In this document: positions 1 to 7,234 of the stretch, in pieces
Position numbering within the stretch: the first letter of the stretch is position 1
How the letters are laid out: each line of letters starts with the position of its first letter
Source of the DNA: JARRJY01 sp037388705
Lineage (GTDB): Bacteria; Pseudomonadota; Gammaproteobacteria; UBA6429; Thiohalophilaceae
NCBI GenBank assembly: GCA_037388705.1
Contig: JARRJY010000005.1
Coordinates: forward strand, 1 to 30,077
Direction of reading: 5' to 3'
DNA length: 30,077 nt
Notes under the pieces: model-generated
Databases searched by the model: none
What the model was told of the DNA's origin: nothing
What the model saw: the letters and a program-made list of their open reading frames with translations, nothing else
Translations under genes and position numbers: made by a program

Positions 1-356
1 TTTTCATAAAGCTGTTAATTAAATCAATAAAGAATCATCGCATAAGGATGAAAGCGAGAGAAGCGCTGAATGCTATTTATGTGTGAATTTTTGCCCAAAT
101 TCGAATCACAAATCCCGTTTAAGTATTTGATAACTTGTGACCACTGACTCATTTTGTTTTACTAGCAATGTGGCAAGATATGCAAACGAGTATGCACAGG
201 ATGTGACTTAACAGCAGGATTGCTATCTTTGCCAATGAATGTGTTAGTTTTTAACAGTGATATCAGGACAGGGATGTAACTATGCTTGAAGATGACATGA
301 ATTACATCAATTCTGGCCATGGTGAGCATAGTTTCGAGACCAGGAGTAAGTTGAAT
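1..356. other. Non-coding left edge upstream of the MBL-fold gene
   Basis: No convincing gene, tRNA or terminator is visible in this AT-rich stretch. It should hold the promoter of the gene that follows. A TTGATA at 127-132 resembles a -35 hexamer but has no good partner at the right spacing. If the downstream gene starts at the upstream ATG (282) rather than at 357, the non-coding part ends at 281. Confidence 0.5.
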
Positions 357-1121
357 ATGGAACTCAGGGTACTGGGTTGTAGTGGGGGTGTTGGCGCAGG
401 CTTGCGCACCACAACATTGCTGCTCAATGAACATATTTTATTCGATGCCGGTACTGGCGTGGGTGACCTGAGCCTGGAAGAAATGGCCGGTATCCGTCAC
501 ATATTCCTGACCCATTCTCATCTAGATCATATTGCCGATATTCCCCTTCTGGTGGACAGTGTATTTGAGCAGATCAAGCAGCCAATCGTAGTGCATGGTC
601 TGTATGAAACTATCGAAGCGCTACGACGCCACATTTTCAACAATGTCATCTGGCCGGATTTCTCCAAATTACCTTCACCGGATAATCCAGTACTGAAATT
701 CGAGGAAATGAAACCCGGAGAAGTAGTGGATGTGAACGGCTGCAAGATGGAAATGATCCCTGTAAATCATCTCGTACCGGGAGCAGGTTACCGCGTGTCC
801 TGTGATGACAAGTCTTTTGCTTTCAGCGGCGATACCTCGAGTAATGATACCTTCTGGGAAGCACTCAACAAGCACGATAACCTGGATATGTTGATTGTCG
901 AGTCAGCCTTTCTAAATAAAGATATAGAGCTGAGCATTCAGGCAGGTCATTACTGCGCCAGGCTACTGGCTGATGATCTTAAAAAACTCGAGCATACACC
1001 GGAAGTTTACATCACGCATAACAAGCCTGGTGAAGAAGACGAGATTATGGCCGAATGCAAGGCCGCTATCAGTGATCGCACTATCCATCGCCTGGTTGGT
1101 GGTGACTGTTTTAAACTTTAA
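357..1121 (+). CDS. MBL-fold metallohydrolase, cyclic-nucleotide phosphodiesterase-like
   Basis: A 254-residue metallo-beta-lactamase-fold hydrolase. The metal-binding signature THSHLDH is at residues 52-58, and later ligands are probably the Asp of FSGDTSSND and the His of YITHNKPGEE. The whole-length pattern, beginning MELRVLGCSGG, matches the proteobacterial family annotated as 3',5'-cyclic-nucleotide phosphodiesterase, a cytosolic enzyme hydrolysing cyclic nucleotides; substrate here is inferred from family only. The frame is open from an ATG at 282, which would add 25 residues unlike the family. I chose 357 because AGGAG at 342-346 lies 10 nt upstream and the family's conserved N-terminus begins there. 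It lies 107 bp before ffh and is probably transcribed separately. It could instead act on another phosphodiester; the fold is certain, the substrate is not. Confidence 0.88.
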   Translation: MELRVLGCSGGVGAGLRTTTLLLNEHILFDAGTGVGDLSLEEMAGIRHIFLTHSHLDHIADIPLLVDSVFEQIKQPIVVHGLYETIEALRRHIFNNVIWPDFSKLPSPDNPVLKFEEMKPGEVVDVNGCKMEMIPVNHLVPGAGYRVSCDDKSFAFSGDTSSNDTFWEALNKHDNLDMLIVESAFLNKDIELSIQAGHYCARLLADDLKKLEHTPEVYITHNKPGEEDEIMAECKAAISDRTIHRLVGGDCFKL

Positions 1122-1180
1122 AAATCCTTCCCACATACCCAGATAAAATAGGCGGGTGCCTCCACCCCAAGCTGGCTCGT

Positions 1181-1188
1181 GATATAGT
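1181..1188 (+). promoter_or_regulatory. Putative extended -10 promoter of ffh
   Basis: TATAGT at 1183-1188 is preceded by TG at the extended -10 position (1180-1181). No good -35 hexamer is seen at 17 bp. Transcription would begin near 1195, about 34 nt before the ffh start. Confidence 0.4.
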
Positions 1189-1228
1189 AGCGGCGAGTGT
1201 AAGTTTCATTTCATGAAGAGAATTTTCC

Positions 1229-2584
1229 ATGTTTGACGGTTTATCCGAACGTTTAGGTAAAACAGTACGCAATCTGCGTGGAGTCGGCAGGCTCAGTGAA
1301 GACAATATAAAAGACACCTTGCGCGAAGTGCGCATGGCCCTGCTCGAAGCCGATGTCGCGTTGCCCGTGGTAAAGGAATTTATCGAACATGTGCGTGAGC
1401 GCGCCGTCGGTGAAGATGTTCACAAGAGCCTGACTCCGGGTCAGTCGTTCATCAAGATCGTCAACGATGAGCTTGTTAAGCTGATGGGGGAAGCCAATGA
1501 TGGTCTGTCCCTGCAGGCTACACCGCCCGTGGTGATTTTAATGGCGGGTCTTCAGGGTTCAGGTAAAACCACAACAGTAGCCAAACTGGCCCGCTGGCTG
1601 AAACAAGAGCAGAAAAAATCCGTCATGGTGGTTAGTGCCGATGTCTATCGCCCCGCGGCGATTGAACAGCTGAAAACAGTGGCAGCAGAAGTGGAAGCGA
1701 CGTTCTTTCCCAGCGAAGCCAGCCAGGACCCCGTGGACATTGCTAATGCAGCCCTGCAGGAAGCCAAAGTTCAGCATAAAGATGTATTGATCGTGGATAC
1801 TGCCGGTCGTCTGCACGTCGATGATGAAATGATGGGCGAAATCAAGCGTTTGCATGCAGCTATTAATCCAGTGGAAACCCTGTTCGTGGTCGATAGCATG
1901 ACCGGTCAGGATGCTGCGAATACGGCAAAAGCTTTCGATGAAGCGCTGCCATTAACCGGTGTGGTTCTCACTAAAACCGATGGTGATGCCCGTGGTGGTG
2001 CTGCCCTTTCCATTCGCCAGATTACCGGTAAACCGATCAAATTTCTCGGGGTGGGTGAAAAAACCACGGCCCTGGAACCCTTTCATCCTGACAGGGTAGC
2101 CTCGCGAATCCTGGGCATGGGTGATGTGGTCAGCCTGGTGGAAGAAGTCCAGCGTACCGTGGACGTGGAAGAAGCCCAGAAACTGGCGCAAAAAGTTAAA
2201 AAGGGCAAAGGTTTTGATCTCAACGACTTGCTGATGCAATTCCAGCAAATGAAGAAAATGGGGGGAATGAGCGGCCTGCTGGATAAATTACCGGGAATGC
2301 CCAATATCCCGCAAGGTGCCCTGGACCAGGTCAATGACAAGCACATGGCGCACATGGAAGCCATCATCTATTCCATGACCCCTCATGAACGGGCATTTCC
2401 CGCAGTCATCAAGGGATCTCGCAAACGCCGTATTGCGGCCGGCTGCGGGCTACAGGTCCAGGATGTAAACCGCTTACTCAAGCAATACCAGCAGATGCAG
2501 AAAATGATGAAAAAAATGGGAAAAGGTGGCCTGAAAAATATGATGCGTGGTATGAAAGGCGGGATGCCGCCTGGATTCATGTAA
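1229..2584 (+). CDS. ffh: Signal recognition particle protein Ffh (SRP54 GTPase)
   Basis: Binds 4.5S RNA and signal sequences of nascent inner-membrane proteins and, with FtsY, delivers ribosomes to the SecYEG translocon. At 451 residues it matches the E. coli protein (about 453). An N domain (about 1-90) is followed by the NG GTPase with P-loop GLQGSGKTT at 107-115, then DTAGR and TKTDG. The Met-rich C-terminal M domain carries the RNA-binding segment SRKRRIAAGCG and ends in a run of KMMKKMGKGG and Met/Gly-rich residues. It lies upstream of rpsP, as in many gammaproteobacteria, but with its own promoter-like element and a 173-bp gap to rpsP, so it is likely a separate unit. Confidence 0.98.
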   Translation: MFDGLSERLGKTVRNLRGVGRLSEDNIKDTLREVRMALLEADVALPVVKEFIEHVRERAVGEDVHKSLTPGQSFIKIVNDELVKLMGEANDGLSLQATPPVVILMAGLQGSGKTTTVAKLARWLKQEQKKSVMVVSADVYRPAAIEQLKTVAAEVEATFFPSEASQDPVDIANAALQEAKVQHKDVLIVDTAGRLHVDDEMMGEIKRLHAAINPVETLFVVDSMTGQDAANTAKAFDEALPLTGVVLTKTDGDARGGAALSIRQITGKPIKFLGVGEKTTALEPFHPDRVASRILGMGDVVSLVEEVQRTVDVEEAQKLAQKVKKGKGFDLNDLLMQFQQMKKMGGMSGLLDKLPGMPNIPQGALDQVNDKHMAHMEAIIYSMTPHERAFPAVIKGSRKRRIAAGCGLQVQDVNRLLKQYQQMQKMMKKMGKGGLKNMMRGMKGGMPPGFM

Positions 2585-2616
2585 ATTTCGGGGTTTTATG
2601 TAAAAACCTGAAATTT
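2583..2616 (+). other. Hairpin immediately after ffh
   Basis: AAATTTC (2583-2589) pairs with GAAATTT (2110-series position 2610-2616), and GGTTTT (2592-2597) pairs with AAAACC (2103-series position 2603-2608), separated by a small internal loop. No T-run follows, so this is not a standard intrinsic terminator; it may protect the 3' end of the ffh mRNA. Confidence 0.4.
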
Positions 2617-2651
2617 ATGGCCAAATTCTGTCGAAATTGGCCGCCAAACCC

Positions 2652-2679
2652 TTCACTTTTCTCATATTTCCAGTAAAAT
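2652..2679 (+). promoter_or_regulatory. Putative promoter of the rpsP operon
   Basis: TTCACT (2652-2657), a 16-bp spacer and TAAAAT (2674-2679) form a plausible sigma-70 promoter. The following GCGCCC is a GC-rich discriminator of the kind found at stringently controlled ribosomal promoters. The start site would be near 2686. Confidence 0.55.
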
Positions 2680-2695
2680 GCGCCCTCTTGGTCGA

Positions 2696-2742
2696 AGGCT
2701 GTCCAGCATACGCTGTGACGGCCTGATTTTATTTGTTTTGAT
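2696..2742 (+). promoter_or_regulatory. Leader hairpin and T-rich tract upstream of rpsP (possible attenuator)
   Basis: Bases 2696-2707 pair with 2712-2724 to give a 12-bp stem with one T bulge (2716), one G-T pair and a four-base loop. It is followed by the T-rich stretch GATTTTATTTGTTTTG. The structure sits in the 5' leader of the ribosomal operon and could act as a weak terminator or attenuator. There is no sequence proof that it is regulated. Confidence 0.45.
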
Positions 2743-2757
2743 GAGGATTTTAAACGC

Positions 2758-3006
2758 ATGGTAACCATTCGTTTAGCTCGTGGTGGCGCAAAAAAGCGTC
2801 CTTTTTATCACATTGTAGTAACTGATAGCCGTATGCCCCGTGATGGCCGCTATATTGAGCGTGTTGGTTTTTATAACCCGCGTGCCACAGGTGGCGAAGT
2901 TGCCCTGAATATCAACCAGGAACGTATTGAACACTGGGTGAGCAAGGGTGCAAAGACTTCTGAGCGCGTTAACAAGTTACTGAAGGACAACGCTGCTGCA
3001 GCTTAG
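2758..3006 (+). CDS. rpsP: 30S ribosomal protein S16
   Basis: Small-subunit protein S16 of 82 residues, the usual length. The N-terminus MVTIRLARGGAKKRPFYHIV and the segment DGRYIERVGFYNP are family signatures. It binds 16S rRNA early in 30S assembly. It is the first gene of rpsP-rimM-trmD-rplS. The ATG is preceded by GAGGA about 11 nt upstream. A stable hairpin follows the gene (3016-3034), fitting the known need for far more S16 than RimM and TrmD from the same operon. Confidence 0.98.
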   Translation: MVTIRLARGGAKKRPFYHIVVTDSRMPRDGRYIERVGFYNPRATGGEVALNINQERIEHWVSKGAKTSERVNKLLKDNAAAA

Positions 3007-3015
3007 TCTCGGTAT

Positions 3016-3034
3016 TGAACCCCAAAGGGGTTCA
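3016..3034 (+). other. Perfect hairpin between rpsP and rimM
   Basis: TGAACCCC and GGGGTTCA form a perfect 8-bp stem with an AAA loop. No T-run follows (GTAGTGTTT), so full termination is unlikely. In the operon context it may act as a 3' stabiliser of a short rpsP mRNA or as a partial terminator. Confidence 0.5.
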
Positions 3035-3066
3035 GTAGTGTTTGTAATGAACAGGGATATAGCCTG

Positions 3067-3588
3067 ATGAATGCAGATACTACACAAGATATGGTCAAAC
3101 TGGGCTATATCTCAGGTGTTTTCGGTGTGAAGGGATGGGTGAAAGTCTACTCGGATACCGAGCCACGGGAAAATATTCTGAACTACTCGCCCTGGTACTT
3201 ATATATAAGTGGTCAGTGGCAGGCTCGAAAAGTACTGGCGGGCAGGCTCCATAACAAGGGGCTGGTGGTTCAACTGGAAGGTTGTAATGATCGGGATTTG
3301 GCAGCCACTCTGGTCAAAACCGAAATTGCCATCACCCGGGACCAGTTACCCAGGCCGGCGCCAGGCGAGTATTACTGGCAGGATTTGATAGGCTTGCAGG
3401 TTATGACGGAAGATGAGGTCAACCTGGGGAAGATAACGGATTTAATGGAAACCGGCGCCAATGATGTGCTGGTAGTAAAAGCCGAAAATGGACGGGAACG
3501 CTTGATTCCCTTTATTCGCGATGATGTTGTCACTCAAATAGACCTTGAAACAGGTACAATGAGAGTGGATTGGGACCCGGAATTTTGA
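3067..3588 (+). CDS. rimM: Ribosome maturation factor RimM
   Basis: 16S rRNA processing factor that binds S19 and helps the 30S head mature. The 173-residue protein has an N-terminal RimM barrel starting VKLGYISGVFGVKGWVKVYS and a C-terminal PRC-barrel starting near YYWQDLIGLQV; both the GVFGVKGW and YWQDLIG motifs are typical. It is the second gene of the operon, 36 nt ahead of trmD, and is expected to be expressed less than its ribosomal neighbours, as in E. coli. AGGGA lies a few bases before the ATG. Confidence 0.97.
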   Translation: MNADTTQDMVKLGYISGVFGVKGWVKVYSDTEPRENILNYSPWYLYISGQWQARKVLAGRLHNKGLVVQLEGCNDRDLAATLVKTEIAITRDQLPRPAPGEYYWQDLIGLQVMTEDEVNLGKITDLMETGANDVLVVKAENGRERLIPFIRDDVVTQIDLETGTMRVDWDPEF

Positions 3589-3624
3589 CCTTTATGTAAG
3601 CCGGGGGAGATCAGGAGTTTTAAG

Positions 3625-4368
3625 ATGCGAATAAATGTGGTGACCCTGTTTCCACAAATGTTTCAGGCTTTGACGGATTACGGGATAACCGGGCGTGCCA
3701 TTCAGCGTGGCCTGGTGGAATTGCAGACCTGCAATCCGAGAGATTATACCGAGGATGCACATCGCACGGTTGATGATCGTCCTTATGGTGGTGGACCAGG
3801 TATGGTAATGATGGTCGAGCCACTACGAGAAGCCATTCGCGATGCGCGTGCTTCGGCCGGCAAAGACGCCAGGGTAATATACCTGTCGCCACAGGGCCGC
3901 AAACTGAGTCAACGTGGTTTGCAGGAACTGGCCAACCGGGAAAATCTTGTACTGGTATGCGGGCGTTACGAAGGTGTGGACGAGCGTATTATTAGTGCCG
4001 AGGTGGATGAAGAATGGTCCATCGGAGATTATGTATTAAGCGGCGGTGAACTGGCCGCGATGGTGATGATAGATGGCATGAGCCGTCTGATTCCGAATGT
4101 ACTGGGTCATGAAGACTCGGCTGAGCAGGATTCTTTCGTTAAAGGCCTGCTGGATCATCCCCATTACACGCGTCCTGAGGAAATTGAAGGGATGCAGGTA
4201 CCGGATGTGCTGTTAAGTGGTGATCATAAGGCGATTGAGCGCTGGCGCAACAAACAGGCACTGGGACGTACCTGGCTGAGAAGGCCGGATTTACTGGAGA
4301 GCCTGGACCTGGACCAGGAACAACAGGTATTACTGACGGAATTTATCCGTGAGTTTGAAACAGAGTAA
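3625..4368 (+). CDS. trmD: tRNA (guanine-N1-)-methyltransferase TrmD
   Basis: Makes m1G37 next to the anticodon of tRNAs reading CNN codons, preventing +1 frameshifts, using S-adenosylmethionine. The 247-residue SPOUT methyltransferase shows the family motifs DDRPYGGGPGMVMM, VCGRYEGVDERI and SIGDYVLSGGELA (the trefoil-knot cofactor site). The ATG follows a clear CAGGAG. It ends 54 nt before rplS, and that gap holds a hairpin. Confidence 0.98.
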   Translation: MRINVVTLFPQMFQALTDYGITGRAIQRGLVELQTCNPRDYTEDAHRTVDDRPYGGGPGMVMMVEPLREAIRDARASAGKDARVIYLSPQGRKLSQRGLQELANRENLVLVCGRYEGVDERIISAEVDEEWSIGDYVLSGGELAAMVMIDGMSRLIPNVLGHEDSAEQDSFVKGLLDHPHYTRPEEIEGMQVPDVLLSGDHKAIERWRNKQALGRTWLRRPDLLESLDLDQEQQVLLTEFIREFETE

Positions 4369-4382
4369 GAAATTTTGATTTA

Positions 4383-4400
4383 GCGGGATTGGTATCCCGC
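4383..4400 (+). other. Perfect hairpin in the rplS leader
   Basis: GCGGGAT (4383-4389) and ATCCCGC (4394-4400) form a perfect 7-bp stem around TGGT, ending 22 nt before the rplS start. It could stabilise a processed rplS message or serve translational control. No T-run follows, so it is not a terminator. Confidence 0.45.
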
Positions 4401-4422
4401 CAAGTGAGCTTGGAGTAGAACC

Positions 4423-4776
4423 ATGAGCAACATTATTGATCAATTAGAAGCTGAACAAATGACACGCGAAGTGCCTGAATTTGGTCCTGGCGATACAGTC
4501 ATTGTACAGGTAAAGGTAAAGGAAGGTGACCGTGAGCGTCTGCAGGCTTACGAAGGCGTTGTTCTTGCCAAGCGTAACCGAGGACTGAACTCTTCTTTCA
4601 CTGTTCGCAAGATCTCGAATGGTGAAGGTGTTGAACGTGTCTTCCAGACTTACAGCCCGACTGTTGCCGAAATCAAGGTGAAACGTCGTGGTGACGTACG
4701 TCGTGCAAAACTTTACTACTTGCGTGAGCGTTCTGGTAAGTCAGCACGTATTAAAGAAAAACTTTCTGCCAGGTAA
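4423..4776 (+). CDS. rplS: 50S ribosomal protein L19
   Basis: Large-subunit protein L19, 117 residues, located at the 30S-50S interface. Signatures include FGPGDTVIVQVKVKEGDRER, YEGVVLAKRNRGLNSSFTVR and EGVERVFQTYSP. It is the last gene of the rpsP operon and is followed by a strong intrinsic terminator at 4838-4869. GGAG lies a few bases upstream of the ATG. Confidence 0.98.
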   Translation: MSNIIDQLEAEQMTREVPEFGPGDTVIVQVKVKEGDRERLQAYEGVVLAKRNRGLNSSFTVRKISNGEGVERVFQTYSPTVAEIKVKRRGDVRRAKLYYLRERSGKSARIKEKLSAR

Positions 4777-4837
4777 ATACTGGTGCACAAAGCCACGGAT
4801 TGGGGCTTGCTAAAAATTGATGGATAGATTGAAATGA

Positions 4838-4869
4838 ACGGGTAGTACAGGGGTACTACCCGTTTTTTT
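4838..4869 (+). terminator. Intrinsic terminator of the rpsP-rplS operon
   Basis: ACGGGTAGTAC (4838-4848) and GTACTACCCGT (4853-4863) form a perfect 11-bp stem with an AGGG loop, followed by seven T (4863-4869). It is the strongest terminator in the window. It ends only 2 nt before the ATG of the next gene. Confidence 0.92.
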
Positions 4870-4871
4870 AT

Positions 4872-6701
4872 ATGTTGAATAAATACACCAAAATTTCTCT
4901 AGCCAATTCTTTCCTTGCAAAATACTTGCACTGGTCTGTCCTGCTATTTTGTTTTATTAGCCCGCTCCATGCCGCCCAGCTTGAAGAGATAAAAATGCTG
5001 GCACAAGGTGGTGCAGCCCAGCTGGCCCTGCAGACGATGGATCGTATTCAGCCTGATTTGTTACGCGACAAGAATCAGTGGATTGAGTGGGAAAAAGCAC
5101 GTACTGGAATTTATCAGCAAAGTAACAACTGGAAAGCACTGGTTCAGCGGGTTGATGAACTGCCGACCAGGTTGCCTGAAGACTTTATGCGCTGGATACA
5201 AACAGAGCAGGCACGAGCCTATATTAAACTTGGTAAAGGCAGGAAGGCATTATGGGTGTTACAAAACCTGATCTGGAATCTGCCGAATGATAAAAGTATT
5301 GTCGAACAATGGTTACCAGGATGGCGACGCCTGGTGATTGATAGTTATATCAATTTTCAGCAAAACGAAGATGCCCAGGTTGCCGCTACCCGCTATTACC
5401 AGGCGACAGAAGATCAACAGGTCGATGATCTCCTGTTAAGGGCGCGTATATATCTTATTAATAACCTGCCCAGTGACGCACAAACCATACCGAAACCACA
5501 TAAAGATGATACGCAGGTTGCAATACTGTACCTGCTGGCGCAATTACGCAGTGAGCAACTGGCGCCCAACAAGGTTGTCAGAACGGGCCTGCAAAGATTG
5601 AAAAGCGAGTCACTCGATGAGCAAACGCAAATTGGCTACTGGGCAGTAATTGCTGAAGCCGCGCAACGTAGCGGCGATCGTGCGACAGCGGCAAATGCCC
5701 TGGAGCATGTGCTGGCTGATATCGAAAATGTTCATCTGCCGGATGGCTTGTTTGATTTTAACGCGGACAGTTTATGGAACAGCTACATTGATTTTGCTAC
5801 CTGGCTGGGTAACCGCCAGCAGTTTTTAATCGGAGAGGACAAGCAATGGTTTAAAGCTGCTGAAAAGGCAGAACAGAAGTTGCCTGTCAGGGCACGTTCC
5901 CTGTATGCCCTGTTAATGCTCAAGGGGCAGGATACACAATACAGAACAGCAGCAACTGAGCGATTCGTCGCCTTGATCAAAAAACGTGACAAAGGTAATG
6001 AACTGTTAAAACAATTATTCATGCAGTCATCCCAGTTCGCCAGGCAGGAGTCGATGCCGGCAGAAATAAAACATGTACTGGTAGACGTTGCGCTGAGCCA
6101 GTCAGATATTCAACAGGCCTCCAGGTTGATGGCAACCATCAAGGAACCACCAGCCGGGAGTGACAAGTTTTTCTGGCACTTGCGTCGCGCACGTATATTT
6201 GTCCTGGGTGGTGATGAACAACGTGGCGCAGCTGCGTTAGAGCGCCTGGTTTCAAGTTATGCTTTCTTGCCGAGGGCACAGGTAGATCGTCTGTTGCAGG
6301 TTGTATTCGACTTACAAACTGTTGGTGCACACCAAAAGGCCATAGAATTGTTTAACAAGATCCTGGAAAGGACAACGGATCAACAGGTGCAACGTGAAAT
6401 ATTTTTCTGGCTGGCTGATTCTTATAAGGCAAGGGAAGAAAACACCCAGGCTGCACGTTATTACCTTAAATCTGCCACACATATCCCGGAAAAGAATATG
6501 GACCCCTGGGCGCAAACATCCCGTTACAAGGCAGCTGAAGCCCTTGCCAGTGCAGGCTTCATAAGTGATGCACGTCTCCTGTTTAAGCAGTTACTGGCGG
6601 TTACCCGGGAACCTTCTCGTCGTGCAGTATTACAACATGAACTGCAAAAGCTGTGGTTACTGAAAGATAACAGTACTTCACGAGTGATAAACCTGAACTA
6701 A
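4872..6701 (+). CDS. Exported tetratricopeptide-like repeat protein, function unknown
   Basis: A 609-residue protein with an N-terminal signal sequence (hydrophobic segment about 20-33, likely cleavage after SPLHAA), so probably periplasmic or outer-membrane associated. The rest is predicted helical with TPR-like helix pairs (for example around LALQTMDRI, KAIELFNKILERT and QAARYYLKSATHIP), suggesting a scaffold for protein contacts. I cannot assign a family function. The ATG at 4872 directly follows the T-run of the rplS terminator and has no Shine-Dalgarno; the next in-frame ATG (residue 42) would remove the signal peptide. Leaderless translation or read-through would explain this. A hairpin overlaps its stop codon (6693-6722). 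Confidence 0.85.
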   Translation: MLNKYTKISLANSFLAKYLHWSVLLFCFISPLHAAQLEEIKMLAQGGAAQLALQTMDRIQPDLLRDKNQWIEWEKARTGIYQQSNNWKALVQRVDELPTRLPEDFMRWIQTEQARAYIKLGKGRKALWVLQNLIWNLPNDKSIVEQWLPGWRRLVIDSYINFQQNEDAQVAATRYYQATEDQQVDDLLLRARIYLINNLPSDAQTIPKPHKDDTQVAILYLLAQLRSEQLAPNKVVRTGLQRLKSESLDEQTQIGYWAVIAEAAQRSGDRATAANALEHVLADIENVHLPDGLFDFNADSLWNSYIDFATWLGNRQQFLIGEDKQWFKAAEKAEQKLPVRARSLYALLMLKGQDTQYRTAATERFVALIKKRDKGNELLKQLFMQSSQFARQESMPAEIKHVLVDVALSQSDIQQASRLMATIKEPPAGSDKFFWHLRRARIFVLGGDEQRGAAALERLVSSYAFLPRAQVDRLLQVVFDLQTVGAHQKAIELFNKILERTTDQQVQREIFFWLADSYKAREENTQAARYYLKSATHIPEKNMDPWAQTSRYKAAEALASAGFISDARLLFKQLLAVTREPSRRAVLQHELQKLWLLKDNSTSRVINLN

Positions 6702-6732
6702 ACCGGTTTACGCTTAGTTCAGTCACATTTTT
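6693..6732 (+). terminator. Putative terminator overlapping the stop codon of the TPR gene
   Basis: CTGAACTAA (6693-6701, containing the TAA stop) pairs perfectly with TTAGTTCAG (6714-6722) over 9 bp; the 12-nt loop includes AACCGGTT. A TTTTT run starts 5 nt after the stem. The offset T-run makes it only moderately convincing. Confidence 0.5.
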
Positions 6733-6757
6733 GCAAAATAAGGCTTATACTCATGCT

Positions 6758-7234
6758 ATGGTTATGTTAGGTACAATCAGAACGCCGATAGGTTTGCTGG
6801 CAGTGAAATCTGAAGAGGGTAAATTAACCGAAGTGGATATTTTACCTGCTTGTAGTAATGAGTCTGAACGCATAAAAAAACTGTCTTTAGCCAACGAAGT
6901 TAATCACCAGCTTTCTCAATATTTCCACAACGCCAGTTTTCAATTTCATTTACCGATAGATGTACGAGGTACAGACTTTCAGAAAAAGGTCTGGAAAATC
7001 ATGACCAGAATACCTCCAGGAAAAGTCATGACCTATGGTGAAGTGGCAAAAAAACTGGATAGTAGTCCGCGCGCCGTGGGTAATGCCTGCCAGGCTAATC
7101 CCTTGCCAATTATTATTCCCTGTCATCGTATTGTCAGTCAGTCAGGCCTGGGTGGTTATGGCGGGCATACTGCAGGCGAACACCTGGCCATAAAAAGCTG
7201 GTTGCTGCAGCACGAGGGTGTCCCCATTGCATAA
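6758..7234 (+). CDS. ogt: Methylated-DNA--[protein]-cysteine S-methyltransferase
   Basis: Direct reversal repair enzyme that moves the methyl group of O6-methylguanine onto its own cysteine. The active site PCHRIV follows the family helix segment VGNACQANPLPIIIP, and GGYGGHTAGEHLAIKSWLLQHEG is the usual C-terminus; RGTDFQKKVWKIMTRIPPGK and TYGEVAKKL form the DNA-binding wing. The frame extends to a TTG at 6731, but ATG 6758 (or 6764) is preferred. TATACT at 6746-6751 looks like a -10 element whose start site would fall at about 6758, so the message may be almost leaderless. The 3' end overlaps xerD by 17 nt, so the two are co-transcribed. Confidence 0.93.
   Translation: MVMLGTIRTPIGLLAVKSEEGKLTEVDILPACSNESERIKKLSLANEVNHQLSQYFHNASFQFHLPIDVRGTDFQKKVWKIMTRIPPGKVMTYGEVAKKLDSSPRAVGNACQANPLPIIIPCHRIVSQSGLGGYGGHTAGEHLAIKSWLLQHEGVPIA

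Noticed and set aside
282..356. N-terminal extension of the MBL-fold gene from the ATG at 282
   Set aside because: The 25 extra residues do not resemble the family, and ATG 357 has a good AGGAG at proper distance.
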